DNA from: JBBQFI01 sp038321775
GTDB lineage: Bacteria; Verrucomicrobiota; Verrucomicrobiia; Chthoniobacterales; UBA10450
Reading direction: 5' to 3'
Assembly (NCBI GenBank): GCA_038321775.1
Contig: JBBQFI010000004.1
Location: forward strand, 62,001-126,000
DNA: 64,000 nucleotides
Positions 1-8,153 of this stretch are shown piece by piece; the stretch's first letter is position 1; the number at the start of each line of letters is the position of its first letter. The position numbers and the translations under genes are program-made. A model generated the notes under the pieces. The model saw nothing but the letters and a program-made list of their open reading frames with translations. It had not been told where the DNA came from and made no database searches.

Positions 1-297
1 GGTGCCGTGCCGATTTTCAACTTGATGGAAGACGCGGCCACTGCCGAAATCTCGCGCGCACAAGTCTGGCAATGGATTCGTCACGCACGCGGAATCCTGA
101 CGGATGGTCGTAAAGTGACGAAGGAATTGTTTCGAAGTGTCCTTGCTGAGGAACTCGATAAAATCAAAACACAGATCGGCGAAAAACGATTTGCCGCGAG
201 CAAGTTTACGACTGCTGCGCAATTGTTCGATCAAATCACGACAGAAGACAGCTTCGTCGAATTTTTGACGCTACCAGGTTATGAAAAACTCAACTAA
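1..297 (+). CDS. aceB: Malate synthase, C-terminal part (partial at window edge)
   Basis: C-terminal end of malate synthase A, which condenses glyoxylate and acetyl-CoA into malate in the glyoxylate shunt. The frame is open from base 1 (codons GGT GCC precede the GTG at base 7), so the true start lies outside the window. The visible part holds the family's C-terminal motif around NLMEDAATAEISR, with helices QVWQWIRHARG onward. It overlaps the aceA start by 17 nt, which suggests translational coupling. The order aceB-aceA-aceK matches the classical glyoxylate bypass operon. Identification is by motif and context; only about 98 residues are visible. Confidence 0.93.
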   Translation, partial: GAVPIFNLMEDAATAEISRAQVWQWIRHARGILTDGRKVTKELFRSVLAEELDKIKTQIGEKRFAASKFTTAAQLFDQITTEDSFVEFLTLPGYEKLN

Positions 298-1552
298 CGC
301 AGCAAAAACCGAAACCTGGAGCGATCCGCGCTGGAAAGGCGTCACCCGTAATTACTCGTTAGGCGATGTGCAACGTTTGCAGGGGAGCGTCGTGGTTGAG
401 CACACTCTCGCTCGCCGCACCGCAGAGACACTTTGGGATTTGCTTCAGACCGAGCCGTTCATCAATTCGCTCGGCGCGCTTACAGGCAATCAGGCGGTGC
501 AGCAGGTAAGAGCGGGATTGAAGGCGATTTATGTCAGCGGTTGGCAGGTCGCTGCGGACGCGAACCTCGCCGGTCACATGTATCCGGACCAAAGTCTTTA
601 CCCGGCCAACAGCGTGCCGGCGGTGGTGAAGCGGATCAATCAGGCATTGCAACGCGCCGATCAGATCGATCATTCCGAGGGAAAAAACGATACGGATTGG
701 TTCGTTCCGATTGTGGCCGACGCGGAAGCAGGTTTCGGTGGCCCACTCAATGTTTTCGAATTGATCAAGGCGATGATCGAAGCGGGCGCTGCCGCCGTGC
801 ATCTTGAAGATCAGCTTGCGAGCGAAAAAAAGTGCGGGCACATGGGCGGAAAGGTTCTTGTTCCAACGCGCACAGCACTCGCGCATTTAACTGCGGCACG
901 CCTCGCGGCTGATGTTTGCAATGTGCCGACCGTGATTCTCGCCCGGACGGATGCTAATGCAGCGTCGCTTATGACAAGCGATGCCGACGAGCGCGATCGC
1001 TCGTTTCTCACGGGCGAACGCACGCCGGAAGGTTTTCATCGTGTGCGCGCCGGAATCGATCAAGCAATCGCGCGCGGACTAAGCTACGCGCCGCTCGCGG
1101 ACATGATTTGGTGCGAAACGGCAGCTCCAAATATTGAAGAAGCGAAAAAATTTGCGGAGAGCATTCACGCGGAATTTCCAAACAAACTTCTCGCTTACAA
1201 TTGTTCGCCTTCGTTTAACTGGAAGAAGAAACTCGATAGCGCGACGATCGCAAAATTTCAGCGCGAACTCGGAGCGATGGGCTACAAATTTCAATTCGTT
1301 ACGCTCGCGGGATTTCACGTGCTCAATTACAGCATGTTCAATCTTGCGAGCGGTTATCGCGACCGCGGAATGGCAGCATATTCCGAATTGCAGGAAGCAG
1401 AGTTTGCCGCTGAGTCGTTAGGCTATACCGCGACGAAGCATCAGCACGAAGTCGGCACCGGTTATTTCGACGCCGTCGCACAAGTCATCGCCGCGGGTGA
1501 ATCTTCTACCACCGCGCTACACGGCTCGACCGAACAAGAGCAGTTCCATTAA
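281..1552 (+). CDS. aceA: Isocitrate lyase
   Basis: Cleaves isocitrate to glyoxylate and succinate, the first step of the glyoxylate shunt, in the cytoplasm. The 423-residue protein carries the isocitrate lyase signature KKCGHMGGK at residues 183-191 with catalytic Cys185, preceded by the Mg-binding VADAEAGFGG stretch near 145-154. Length fits the bacterial family (about 430). The ATG at 281 lies inside the aceB tail, and aceK follows 15 nt downstream, so the three genes form one operon. Two copies of the dispersed 9-mer (reverse orientation, 356 and 415) fall in this gene and are read as Ser-Leu-Gly. Confidence 0.97.
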   Translation: MKNSTNAAKTETWSDPRWKGVTRNYSLGDVQRLQGSVVVEHTLARRTAETLWDLLQTEPFINSLGALTGNQAVQQVRAGLKAIYVSGWQVAADANLAGHMYPDQSLYPANSVPAVVKRINQALQRADQIDHSEGKNDTDWFVPIVADAEAGFGGPLNVFELIKAMIEAGAAAVHLEDQLASEKKCGHMGGKVLVPTRTALAHLTAARLAADVCNVPTVILARTDANAASLMTSDADERDRSFLTGERTPEGFHRVRAGIDQAIARGLSYAPLADMIWCETAAPNIEEAKKFAESIHAEFPNKLLAYNCSPSFNWKKKLDSATIAKFQRELGAMGYKFQFVTLAGFHVLNYSMFNLASGYRDRGMAAYSELQEAEFAAESLGYTATKHQHEVGTGYFDAVAQVIAAGESSTTALHGSTEQEQFH

Positions 1553-1567
1553 GCGGTCGCGCTTCTC

Positions 1568-3337
1568 ATGAGCCAGAGCGCCGATTCCTCCGCATCAGCG
1601 CTAACCGACAGTCGACTCGCCGCACTTTGTGCGCAGACCGCGCTGCAGGCGTTCCTCGATTATCAGGAAAAATTTCACGAAATAACGCGGCGCGCTCGCG
1701 AGCGATTTCTCGCGCGAGCGTGGATCGAATCCTACGCCGACGCAGCGGAACGGCTTCATCTTTACGGAGCCGTTCTCGATGACCTCGCTGCGAAAATAAG
1801 AGATTTGATCGGGCCACGCCTCGACGACCGGAGTCTCTGGGCGGCGATCAAGGCTGTCTATTCGTCATCGATTGCGGCTTCAACCGAATGGGAAGTTGCG
1901 GAGAGTTTTTTTAATTCTCTGACGCGTCGGGTTTTCGCCACCGAAGGCGTCGATCAGTCGATTGAATTCGTCGATACGGATTTTGATGCTCCACCGACAA
2001 CGACCGGAAGCGAAGTGCGCAAAATTTATTCGGATAAAACATTGCCGAAAATGCTTTCGATTGTTTTGACCAATCTCGCGGCCGGCGGCTTCGCCAACGA
2101 GTGCTGGAATGATTTGGAGAAGGATATTGAACTCGCAGCGCGGCGAATCGAAACCGCTTTTTCTACGGCCAACGACGCGGCGACGAACTGGAGCGTGGAG
2201 ATGTTGGGCAGCGCTTTTTATCGCGGACGCGGCGCTTATCTCGTGGGACGTGTGTTTTGCGACAAAGAAAATCCACCGTTGCCCGTCGCTTTTTGTCTCC
2301 GGCATGAAAATGAAAATGGGATCACCGTCGATGCCGTTCTGATTGGTGAAGGCGACCTCGCGATTCTGTTTTCCTACACGCGCGCCTATTTCCGCGTGGA
2401 GGCCGAACGTCCATACGAACTCGTGCGTTATCTCCGACTGTTGATGCCGCGCAAGCGTTTGAATGATCTTTACAATTCGATCGGTCATCCGCGTCACGGC
2501 AAAACGGAATTTTATCGAAACTTTTTGGCGCACCTTAAAACGTCGACCGACTGTTTTGCCATCGCGGAAGGAACGCCTGGTATGGTGATGCTCGTCTTTA
2601 CGCTGCCGAGCTACGACGTGGTTTTTAAGCTAATCAAAGATCGCTTCGATTATCCAAAAGACACAACGCGTTCGCACGTGGTTGGGCGTTATCGGCTCGT
2701 CTTCGAACACGATCGCGGCGGCCGCCTGGTGGAAGCGCATGAGTTCGAACATTTGCGCATCGCCAGAAATCGTTTCGAACCGGCGCTCCTCGAAGAGATG
2801 CGCGCGCACGCGGGCGAAACGGTGAGGCTGGAAGGCGACGATGTCGTGATCCGGCACGCGTATGTTGAGCGGCGCGTGCGTCCGCTCAATCTCCACTTTA
2901 CCGAAGCGGAGGCGGAAGCGCGCTCCAATGCCGGCCGCGATTACGGCCAATCGATCAAAGATCTGGCCGCTTCAAATATTTTTCCCGGCGATCTGTTGAC
3001 GAAGAATTTCGGCGTCACGCGTCATGGCCGCGTTGTCTTCTACGATTATGATGAACTGGCCTTCGTCACGGATTGCAATTTCCGCGATCTTCCGCAGGCG
3101 ACGACCTACGAAGAAGAAATGTCGGCGGAACCGTGGTTTTCTGTGCGGGAAAACGATATTTTTCCTGAAGAATTTCCGCGGTTTCTTGGACTGCCCGAGC
3201 CTGCTCGCACCGCGTTATTCGAACGGCACGCCGATTTGTTTACCGCGGATTTTTGGCGCGGCTTGCAGCAAAAACTTCGTGCCGGGGAAATCCTCGAAGT
3301 GTTTCCTTACACCGAAGAACGAAGACTGACTCACTGA
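1568..3337 (+). CDS. aceK: Isocitrate dehydrogenase kinase/phosphatase
   Basis: AceK phosphorylates and dephosphorylates isocitrate dehydrogenase and so sets flux between the TCA cycle and the glyoxylate shunt. The 589 residues match the family's usual length (about 580). The ATP-binding motif AEGTPGMVMLVFTLPSYD lies near residues 331-350 and is followed by VVFKLIKDRF. The C-lobe carries KNFGVTRHGRVVFYDYDEL near 477-496, with the DYDE catalytic/metal segment. It follows aceA by 15 nt. The last 7 nt overlap tail to tail with the exported protein gene on the other strand. AceK is best known from Proteobacteria, so its presence here may reflect transfer (inference). Confidence 0.95.
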   Translation: MSQSADSSASALTDSRLAALCAQTALQAFLDYQEKFHEITRRARERFLARAWIESYADAAERLHLYGAVLDDLAAKIRDLIGPRLDDRSLWAAIKAVYSSSIAASTEWEVAESFFNSLTRRVFATEGVDQSIEFVDTDFDAPPTTTGSEVRKIYSDKTLPKMLSIVLTNLAAGGFANECWNDLEKDIELAARRIETAFSTANDAATNWSVEMLGSAFYRGRGAYLVGRVFCDKENPPLPVAFCLRHENENGITVDAVLIGEGDLAILFSYTRAYFRVEAERPYELVRYLRLLMPRKRLNDLYNSIGHPRHGKTEFYRNFLAHLKTSTDCFAIAEGTPGMVMLVFTLPSYDVVFKLIKDRFDYPKDTTRSHVVGRYRLVFEHDRGGRLVEAHEFEHLRIARNRFEPALLEEMRAHAGETVRLEGDDVVIRHAYVERRVRPLNLHFTEAEAEARSNAGRDYGQSIKDLAASNIFPGDLLTKNFGVTRHGRVVFYDYDELAFVTDCNFRDLPQATTYEEEMSAEPWFSVRENDIFPEEFPRFLGLPEPARTALFERHADLFTADFWRGLQQKLRAGEILEVFPYTEERRLTH

Positions 3338-4386
3338 TTCTTTTCCACGTCGGCGCGGAAAAGTTTTGCGGTTTGCGTCGCTTCTTTCACCATTTCATTG
3401 CTCGCAAAAACGCGATCAAGTCCACCGGTGAAAGAGCGAAACGGCGCGGACGCAAAGTCGATTTGCCAAACGAGCGTTCCATTATCCTGCGGGAACAATT
3501 CGTAAAGTGTGAACGACATGAAGTAGGTATCGGACACGTAGTAGGTGCAATCGGTCAGCTGCCACGATGATACTCCTTTGCGACCGACAAAAAATGCGGC
3601 GTGCAAATTCGTGTGACCGCGAGCGCGCGCCGCTTCCCAATAAGGGACAATCTCTAAACCCGTGCTTGCGCCGGAGGTGAAGGGCGCACCGTTCGTCAAT
3701 TTGCGAAAGTGCGCAGCGATCGGCGGCGCCTGCCGCAACAGTTGGTTAAATTCCGCGCGCGTTTCTATTTGAACACCGTCAGCCGAATAACCAGGCACCG
3801 CCGCCAGACCGCCGCTCGCGAGCGCGTCGTTACGCGAGCGCAATAATTTTCGCCAGAAAGCATTCACAACTGCGTCACGCTGGGTGGCGCGAGAATTATT
3901 GCGCGCCTGTCGCGTCATTTCCTGAACGCTGGAAACGTCAGCTTGTGTGACGTGAAGATCCGTGTTCTCACCTGGCGTCTGGAGCAGCTGCCCGGTCCGG
4001 TCGGTCAACCATCGATCTCCTTGTCGCGATGAAGTTAAAGAGAGCGAATCCCAGGCGTTCCGAGGCGCGGGCCAGCGATATTCCTGTAACCGCGAGATTT
4101 CGAGTTCGCGGTGTTTTGCAGAGTTCCAGTGCAACAGCTTTTCGCCGACAGCCGGGACCGCAGCGTGAACGAAAAAGCAAGTTTCGGCGTAAACTCCGCG
4201 GGAAAAATTACCAAGCGGACCGCGCGCGCTGACAATGTCTCCTTGTTCGAGTTTATGCAGATCGATCTCGGGTAGTTTCGAGATCGGCTTGATCTGCTCG
4301 ATCGCTTCCGCACCGACGGGCCGCAACGCCGCGCCTAACGAGAGCGCGATCAATACAGAAACTTTAAAACTTCGCCTTGAATTCAA
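3331..4386 (-). CDS. Exported protein of unknown function
   Basis: I do not recognise a characterised family. The 351-residue product begins with a signal-peptide-like segment (RRSFKVSVLIALSLGAALRP) and continues as a soluble alpha/beta-looking protein rich in polar residues. Notable segments are SARGPLGNFSRGVYAETCFFVHAAVP near 55-80 and a C-terminal STGLEIVPYWEAARARGHTN stretch followed by a Tyr-rich YYVSDTYFMSFTLYELFPQ segment. It is probably periplasmic or surface-exposed. Its start overlaps the end of the upstream barrel-protein gene by 23 nt, so the two are probably co-translated and may act together at the envelope. One dispersed 9-mer (4333-4342) lies in the signal-peptide region. Confidence 0.7.
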   Translation of the reverse strand: MNSRRSFKVSVLIALSLGAALRPVGAEAIEQIKPISKLPEIDLHKLEQGDIVSARGPLGNFSRGVYAETCFFVHAAVPAVGEKLLHWNSAKHRELEISRLQEYRWPAPRNAWDSLSLTSSRQGDRWLTDRTGQLLQTPGENTDLHVTQADVSSVQEMTRQARNNSRATQRDAVVNAFWRKLLRSRNDALASGGLAAVPGYSADGVQIETRAEFNQLLRQAPPIAAHFRKLTNGAPFTSGASTGLEIVPYWEAARARGHTNLHAAFFVGRKGVSSWQLTDCTYYVSDTYFMSFTLYELFPQDNGTLVWQIDFASAPFRSFTGGLDRVFASNEMVKEATQTAKLFRADVEKNQ

Positions 4387-5272
4387 GTTTCAAATACGGC
4401 GCGGGATCGGTGCGATAATTTTCACCAGCGCGATGGAATTTGAATCCGCGTTCGATCGAATAGCCGCCGCCGAAATTGAGAGTAACTCGATTGCCGGGTG
4501 AATAAATGAGACCAACGCCAGCACGGTAATCTTCATAATCAACCTGCGCGCCGTTGAGCTTCGTCGGACGAATCGTGCTGTCGCGGTCCGTCCGGAACGA
4601 CCCGCCCGCAATTTCGCCGCCGACCCAGACATCCAGATTCTTCGTGGGCGAATAAATCAGGCGCGGTTCCGGCGGAACCGCCATCAACCGCAATTTATCG
4701 CACGGCATCCAAATAACGCCGGCAAAAGGCACAATCGGATAACCGCCGCGAAGAAAAGCGGATTGAGCGCCGACCAAAAAGTAAAGCCTGTCCTCCTGAA
4801 GAACGAAAATTCGACCGGCCGTTACCGGAGCGTCGAAGGAGTTAATTCCGATATGTTCCTCGGTATAGAAGCCGGGTTTTACCCATAAAAACGCGCCGAT
4901 ATCGTCGCCGTGCATGTAATCGATTCCGATAACGCCGGCAGCGCTTTGCAAATGAACTGGAACAGGCGCGGATGTATGTCCGAAATCAAATCGATCATAA
5001 TCAACTCCGAGTCGCAGATAGAGATTGCCCGTGAGCAAAAATCGGTGCGCGTAATCGAATTCCGACTGCAACGAATCCTGCGAGCCGAAACTGCCGCCAT
5101 GGTTCAGGTCGCTTTCGAAAACGTAACCGCTTTCGAGCGAAAAAAGATCGAGCGAGACTTTCTTCGTCTCCCTGGTCGTTGAAGTTGCGACGAAGTTCTC
5201 CGGACCAGCCCAAAGAGGGCCAGCCACACAAAGGGCGGCGAGGAGGGTGAACAAGCGGTGATAAATCTTCAT
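4364..5272 (-). CDS. Outer-membrane beta-barrel protein (DUF6268-like)
   Basis: The 302-residue product has a clear signal peptide (LFTLLAALCVAGPLWAGP, cleavage likely after residue 22) and then alternating aromatic/hydrophobic strands such as RFLLTGNLYLRLGVDYDRFDF and YLKLEFKAKF. It ends in Phe, as many outer-membrane barrels do. The strand pattern resembles the DUF6268 group of putative porins; no substrate can be assigned. It is the upstream gene of a two-gene unit with the exported protein below it (23-nt overlap). It is transcribed away from the glycosylase gene across a 164-nt spacer that must hold both promoters. Confidence 0.72.
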   Translation of the reverse strand: MKIYHRLFTLLAALCVAGPLWAGPENFVATSTTRETKKVSLDLFSLESGYVFESDLNHGGSFGSQDSLQSEFDYAHRFLLTGNLYLRLGVDYDRFDFGHTSAPVPVHLQSAAGVIGIDYMHGDDIGAFLWVKPGFYTEEHIGINSFDAPVTAGRIFVLQEDRLYFLVGAQSAFLRGGYPIVPFAGVIWMPCDKLRLMAVPPEPRLIYSPTKNLDVWVGGEIAGGSFRTDRDSTIRPTKLNGAQVDYEDYRAGVGLIYSPGNRVTLNFGGGYSIERGFKFHRAGENYRTDPAPYLKLEFKAKF

Positions 5273-5436
5273 ATTACGACGGAACGTCTACCTCATTCGT
5301 GCCCACTACACAAAGTGGATTTGTAAAAGCAATCTCCGCACCCGCCGAGGAACGGATTCCCACTTCGGGCTTCGAGTGACGAAAGCGAAACCGCGGAGTT
5401 GCGGATTCGCCCTTTTCAAACGTAACGTCCGCGACC

Positions 5437-6069
5437 GTGGCGCTCACACCTGAACAGCATCTCTCCAAGACCGACCCACGCCTGGCGCTGTTGATCGCGC
5501 GGGCGCGACGCTTCGAACGAAATACCAAACCCCTCGTTCGGCCATTTGATGCGCTGGCGGAGTCGATCGCTTATCAGCAACTAAGCGGCAAAGCAGCCGC
5601 GACGATCTGGAAACGGGTGAAAGCGATCTTTCCGCGACGAAAATGGCTCGATCCAAAATTAGTTCTCGAAACACCTGATGAAACTTTTCGCGCAGCAGGA
5701 CTTTCCGGCTCGAAAACCCGGGCCTTGAAAGATCTCGCCGCCAAAACACTCGACGGAACAGTACCCACGTCCCGGGCGCTCGCGAAGATGAGCGATGAGG
5801 ACATCATTGCCCTCCTAACGACTGTGCGCGGCATTGGCCGCTGGACGGTGGAAATGCTGCTCCTCTTCCAGTTGGGACGGCTCGATATCTGGCCGTCGAC
5901 CGATTACGGCGTGCGCAAAGGTTTCGCGAAAACATTTGGCCGTCGAAAATTGCCGACAGCAAAACAGTTGCATCGCCTCGGAGAAAAGTGGCGACCCTAT
6001 CGTTCGGTTGCCGCCTGGTATTTTTGGCGCGCGCTCGAACAGGTCGAAACACCCAATCGATTCGACTGA
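5437..6069 (+). CDS. AlkA-type DNA-3-methyladenine glycosylase (HhH-GPD family)
   Basis: Base-excision repair glycosylase that removes alkylated purines from DNA. The 210-residue protein has the helix-hairpin-helix LLTTVRGIGRWTVEMLLLF near residues 127-145 and the catalytic Asp in WPSTDYGVRKG just after. The N-terminal SIAYQQLSGKAAATIWKR segment is typical of the AlkA/MAG core without the extra AlkA N-domain. There is no C-terminal Cys cluster, so it is not an FeS glycosylase like Nth. The start is GTG at 5437; no nearer ATG fits. It stands alone, facing away from the barrel-protein unit. Confidence 0.88.
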   Translation: MALTPEQHLSKTDPRLALLIARARRFERNTKPLVRPFDALAESIAYQQLSGKAAATIWKRVKAIFPRRKWLDPKLVLETPDETFRAAGLSGSKTRALKDLAAKTLDGTVPTSRALAKMSDEDIIALLTTVRGIGRWTVEMLLLFQLGRLDIWPSTDYGVRKGFAKTFGRRKLPTAKQLHRLGEKWRPYRSVAAWYFWRALEQVETPNRFD

Positions 6070-6075
6070 GTTCTT

Positions 6076-6086
6076 ACTCGTTAGGC
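6076..6086 (-). repeat. Dispersed motif GCCTAACGAGT, intergenic copy
   Basis: One of 24 copies in the window of the 9-mer GCCTAACGA, here in the extended 11-nt form on the minus strand. It sits in the 78-nt spacer between the glycosylase gene and the GYF_2/Yip1 gene. No hairpin partner lies nearby, so it is not part of an obvious terminator. Confidence 0.75.
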
Positions 6087-6147
6087 AAAAATCGCTCTGT
6101 CAGGAACGATTGACTTTCCCCGACCGTTTCTCTAAAACGCCCGCATT

Positions 6148-7017
6148 ATGGCGATGATCAATGTTAATCGCGGCGCCACCAGCCTGGGTATTTTTTCTGA
6201 GGAAGACATTCGGGCAGGATTGAGCACCGGTCGTTTCGCTCTCACTGATCTCGGGTGGCGCGAAGGAATGACAAGCTGGCAAACGCTCGCGCAATTTCCG
6301 GAGTTCGCTGAAGCGGTCGGGATTACCACGCCCGCGGCGGGGGCAACGTATGCGCCCGGTTCCGTTATCCCGACTTCGCCTGTCGCGCGCAACGGTTTGC
6401 CATGGGAAAACCGCCAGCAACTCGGGCTGGTGAAAGCATTCACCGACACGCTGGTCATGGTGCTCACGAAACCCGTGGAAGCATTTCAACAGATGCGGAC
6501 TGAAGGTGGCTTCAGCGAGCCGCTCTTTTATGGTGTGATTGGCGGCAGCGTTGGTTTCATCGTTTATCTGCTCATCACGCTTGCATTTGGTTCGCTTGGC
6601 ATGATGGGAGGTCGCAACAATCCACTCGGCGCAATGTTCGGCGCGGGAATCGGAATGATTTTCCTGATCATTCTTGCTCCGATTCTCGTCGCGGTGTCGA
6701 TGTTCATCGGCGCGGGGATCATCCACCTGTGCCTCATGCTCGTGGGCGGGGCGAAGCGCTCGTTCGAAACAACATTTCGGGTAGTCTGTTTTGCTTCCGG
6801 CTCCGCGCAAACGCTGCTCATCGTTCCGTTTTGCGGCGGATTCATTTCCGGCGTCTGGGGGCTGATCGCCGAATGCATTGGTCTCGCGCGAGCGCATGAA
6901 ACTGAAACTGGTCGTGCCGTTCTCGCCGTGCTTTTGCCTGTGATTATCTGCTGCGGTGGAGGATTTCTTTGCGCGATGATGTTTGGTTTCATGGGCGCGA
7001 TGAGTTCACATCATTAA
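6148..7017 (+). CDS. GYF_2-domain/Yip1-domain membrane protein
   Basis: The first 55 residues look like a GYF_2/DUF4339 domain (SLGIFSEEDIRAGLSTGRF ... WREGMTSWQTLAQFPEF), a peptide-binding module common at the N-terminus of bacterial membrane proteins. From about residue 95 the protein becomes a Yip1-like multi-pass domain, with hydrophobic segments near 130-155, 170-195, 205-225 and 255-280. The function is not known; such proteins are thought to scaffold membrane processes. Start ATG 6148. The DUF2752 gene follows after 6 nt on the same strand, so the two are probably co-transcribed. Confidence 0.8.
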   Translation: MAMINVNRGATSLGIFSEEDIRAGLSTGRFALTDLGWREGMTSWQTLAQFPEFAEAVGITTPAAGATYAPGSVIPTSPVARNGLPWENRQQLGLVKAFTDTLVMVLTKPVEAFQQMRTEGGFSEPLFYGVIGGSVGFIVYLLITLAFGSLGMMGGRNNPLGAMFGAGIGMIFLIILAPILVAVSMFIGAGIIHLCLMLVGGAKRSFETTFRVVCFASGSAQTLLIVPFCGGFISGVWGLIAECIGLARAHETETGRAVLAVLLPVIICCGGGFLCAMMFGFMGAMSSHH

Positions 7018-7023
7018 CCGCGA

Positions 7024-7443
7024 ATGCGGATTTCCTGGAAACCGATACCGGCAGCGGAGACAAACTACGAGCTGCTTTGGTTGGGCGTTTCTGTAAGCGG
7101 CCTCGTCGCAGGAGCGGCATGGCTCGCGTTGGGATTGCCGTGGCCGATCTGTGCTTTTCATGCGCTGACCGGTTTGCCGTGCGTGACGTGTGGCGCGACC
7201 CGGGCGACGATTCAATTCTTTCACGGACATTTTCTGGCGGCGTGGATTTTTAATCCGCTCATTTTAGCGGGACTCTGTGCAATCGCGTTATTTGATGTCT
7301 ACGCTTTCTCTGTGCTTGTGATGCGTGCGCCGCGGCTGCGCCTGGCAGATTGGACACGATTGGAGAAAAAAACAGCGCGTGTGATGATTGTAGCACTTCT
7401 CGCGTTGAATTGGGCTTATCTCCTGGCGCATCCGCCGGCCTAA
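7024..7443 (+). CDS. DUF2752 family membrane protein
   Basis: A small 139-residue membrane protein. It shows the DUF2752 core PWPICAFHALTGLPCVTCGATRAT (residues about 39-62), where the CxxCGxTR element is the family hallmark. Hydrophobic segments flank it at both sides, giving about three membrane spans. Molecular function is unknown. It follows the Yip1-domain gene by 6 nt. Its TAA stop lies inside a GCCTAACGAG motif that also supplies the stop of the convergent M23 peptidase gene (4-nt tail overlap). Confidence 0.85.
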   Translation: MRISWKPIPAAETNYELLWLGVSVSGLVAGAAWLALGLPWPICAFHALTGLPCVTCGATRATIQFFHGHFLAAWIFNPLILAGLCAIALFDVYAFSVLVMRAPRLRLADWTRLEKKTARVMIVALLALNWAYLLAHPPA

Positions 7444-7447
7444 CGAG
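7438..7447 (+). repeat. Dispersed motif GCCTAACGAG forming two convergent stop codons
   Basis: This copy supplies TAA for the + gene and TAG for the - gene. Copies on the + strand start at 4333, 7438, 11315, 12962, 15894, 18284, 19559, 29460, 30077, 30411, 38429, 41796, 46571, 49339, 50952, 56401, 56798 and 60610. Reverse copies (TCGTTAGGC) start at 356, 415, 6078, 31601, 36890 and 39384. Near matches include 39794, 58136 and 62613. Confidence 0.85.
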
Positions 7448-8138
7448 TTGTTGGCAGCGGCTCGCGGCCGAGGTCATCATCCGCTGCGCCGCGATGCGTG
7501 GCGATGAATTCACTCGGATTGAGCCAGCCATGCGTGTCCTGCCGATAACCCAGCCCGATAAACGGCGTGACAAACTCGCGCATCTCGAAATGCAAATGCG
7601 CGAAGTATTGGCCATTAGCGTTTCCGACTGTGGCAATTTGCTGCCCGCGATGAACATCCTGGCGCGGGATTACAAGCATTTTGTCCATATGCGCGTAATA
7701 GGATTGCGCATACTTGCGCGCGCCATTTTCGTCGTAGGCGTGCAGTAAAATGATCACCTTTCCCCAACCGGGACCGCCTTCGCGCGCGAGCAGGACCCGA
7801 CCATCAGCGATCGCGTAAATTGGATCGCCGAAGTCGCTGTTCTCGCCGCCAATGCCGTTGAGATCATCGCCGAGATGACGATTCTCGGTAAAACGTTGCG
7901 CGTTGTAAGCGAACGCACCGTTCTCGTTTCCGAGCGGAAAATCGAAACGCGTTGCCGTCGGCAATGAAGCCAGATCAAGCGCTGACGAAAAATAAAATGC
8001 GGGATCGAACCTGCGAAATCTTATTAACTCCGGCCCGAGCCGCACAAAGAGCGTTCCGCACAATGCGATGAGAAAAACGACGAGAAGAAGCAATGCCGTC
8101 GCCAGTCGCGTTCTGCCCTTGCTCGCAATTCGCTTCAT
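7440..8138 (-). CDS. M23 family metallopeptidase (LytM-type)
   Basis: Probable zinc endopeptidase acting on peptidoglycan cross-links in the periplasm. The 232-residue protein starts with a basic stretch and a membrane anchor (LATALLLLVVFLIALCGTLF, residues about 13-32). The M23 domain follows: RHLGDDLNG gives the first His and the Asp, YYAHMDKM a further His, and HLHFEMR the HxH motif, so all zinc ligands are present. It is likely active as a membrane-anchored hydrolase. It diverges from the epimerase gene with only 15 nt between the two start codons, so at least one promoter must lie inside the neighbouring gene. Confidence 0.88.
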   Translation of the reverse strand: MKRIASKGRTRLATALLLLVVFLIALCGTLFVRLGPELIRFRRFDPAFYFSSALDLASLPTATRFDFPLGNENGAFAYNAQRFTENRHLGDDLNGIGGENSDFGDPIYAIADGRVLLAREGGPGWGKVIILLHAYDENGARKYAQSYYAHMDKMLVIPRQDVHRGQQIATVGNANGQYFAHLHFEMREFVTPFIGLGYRQDTHGWLNPSEFIATHRGAADDDLGREPLPTTR

Positions 8139-8153
8139 CTTTACCGTCGCGCC

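Noticed and set aside
1880..2533. A 217-codon minus-strand open frame opposite aceK.
   Set aside because: AceK motifs lie on the plus strand; the antisense product shows no recognisable features.
6100..6897. A 265-codon minus-strand open frame opposite the GYF_2/Yip1 gene.
   Set aside because: Composition (His/Arg/Asp-rich, no hydrophobic core) is typical of an antisense shadow; the plus-strand product has clear domains.
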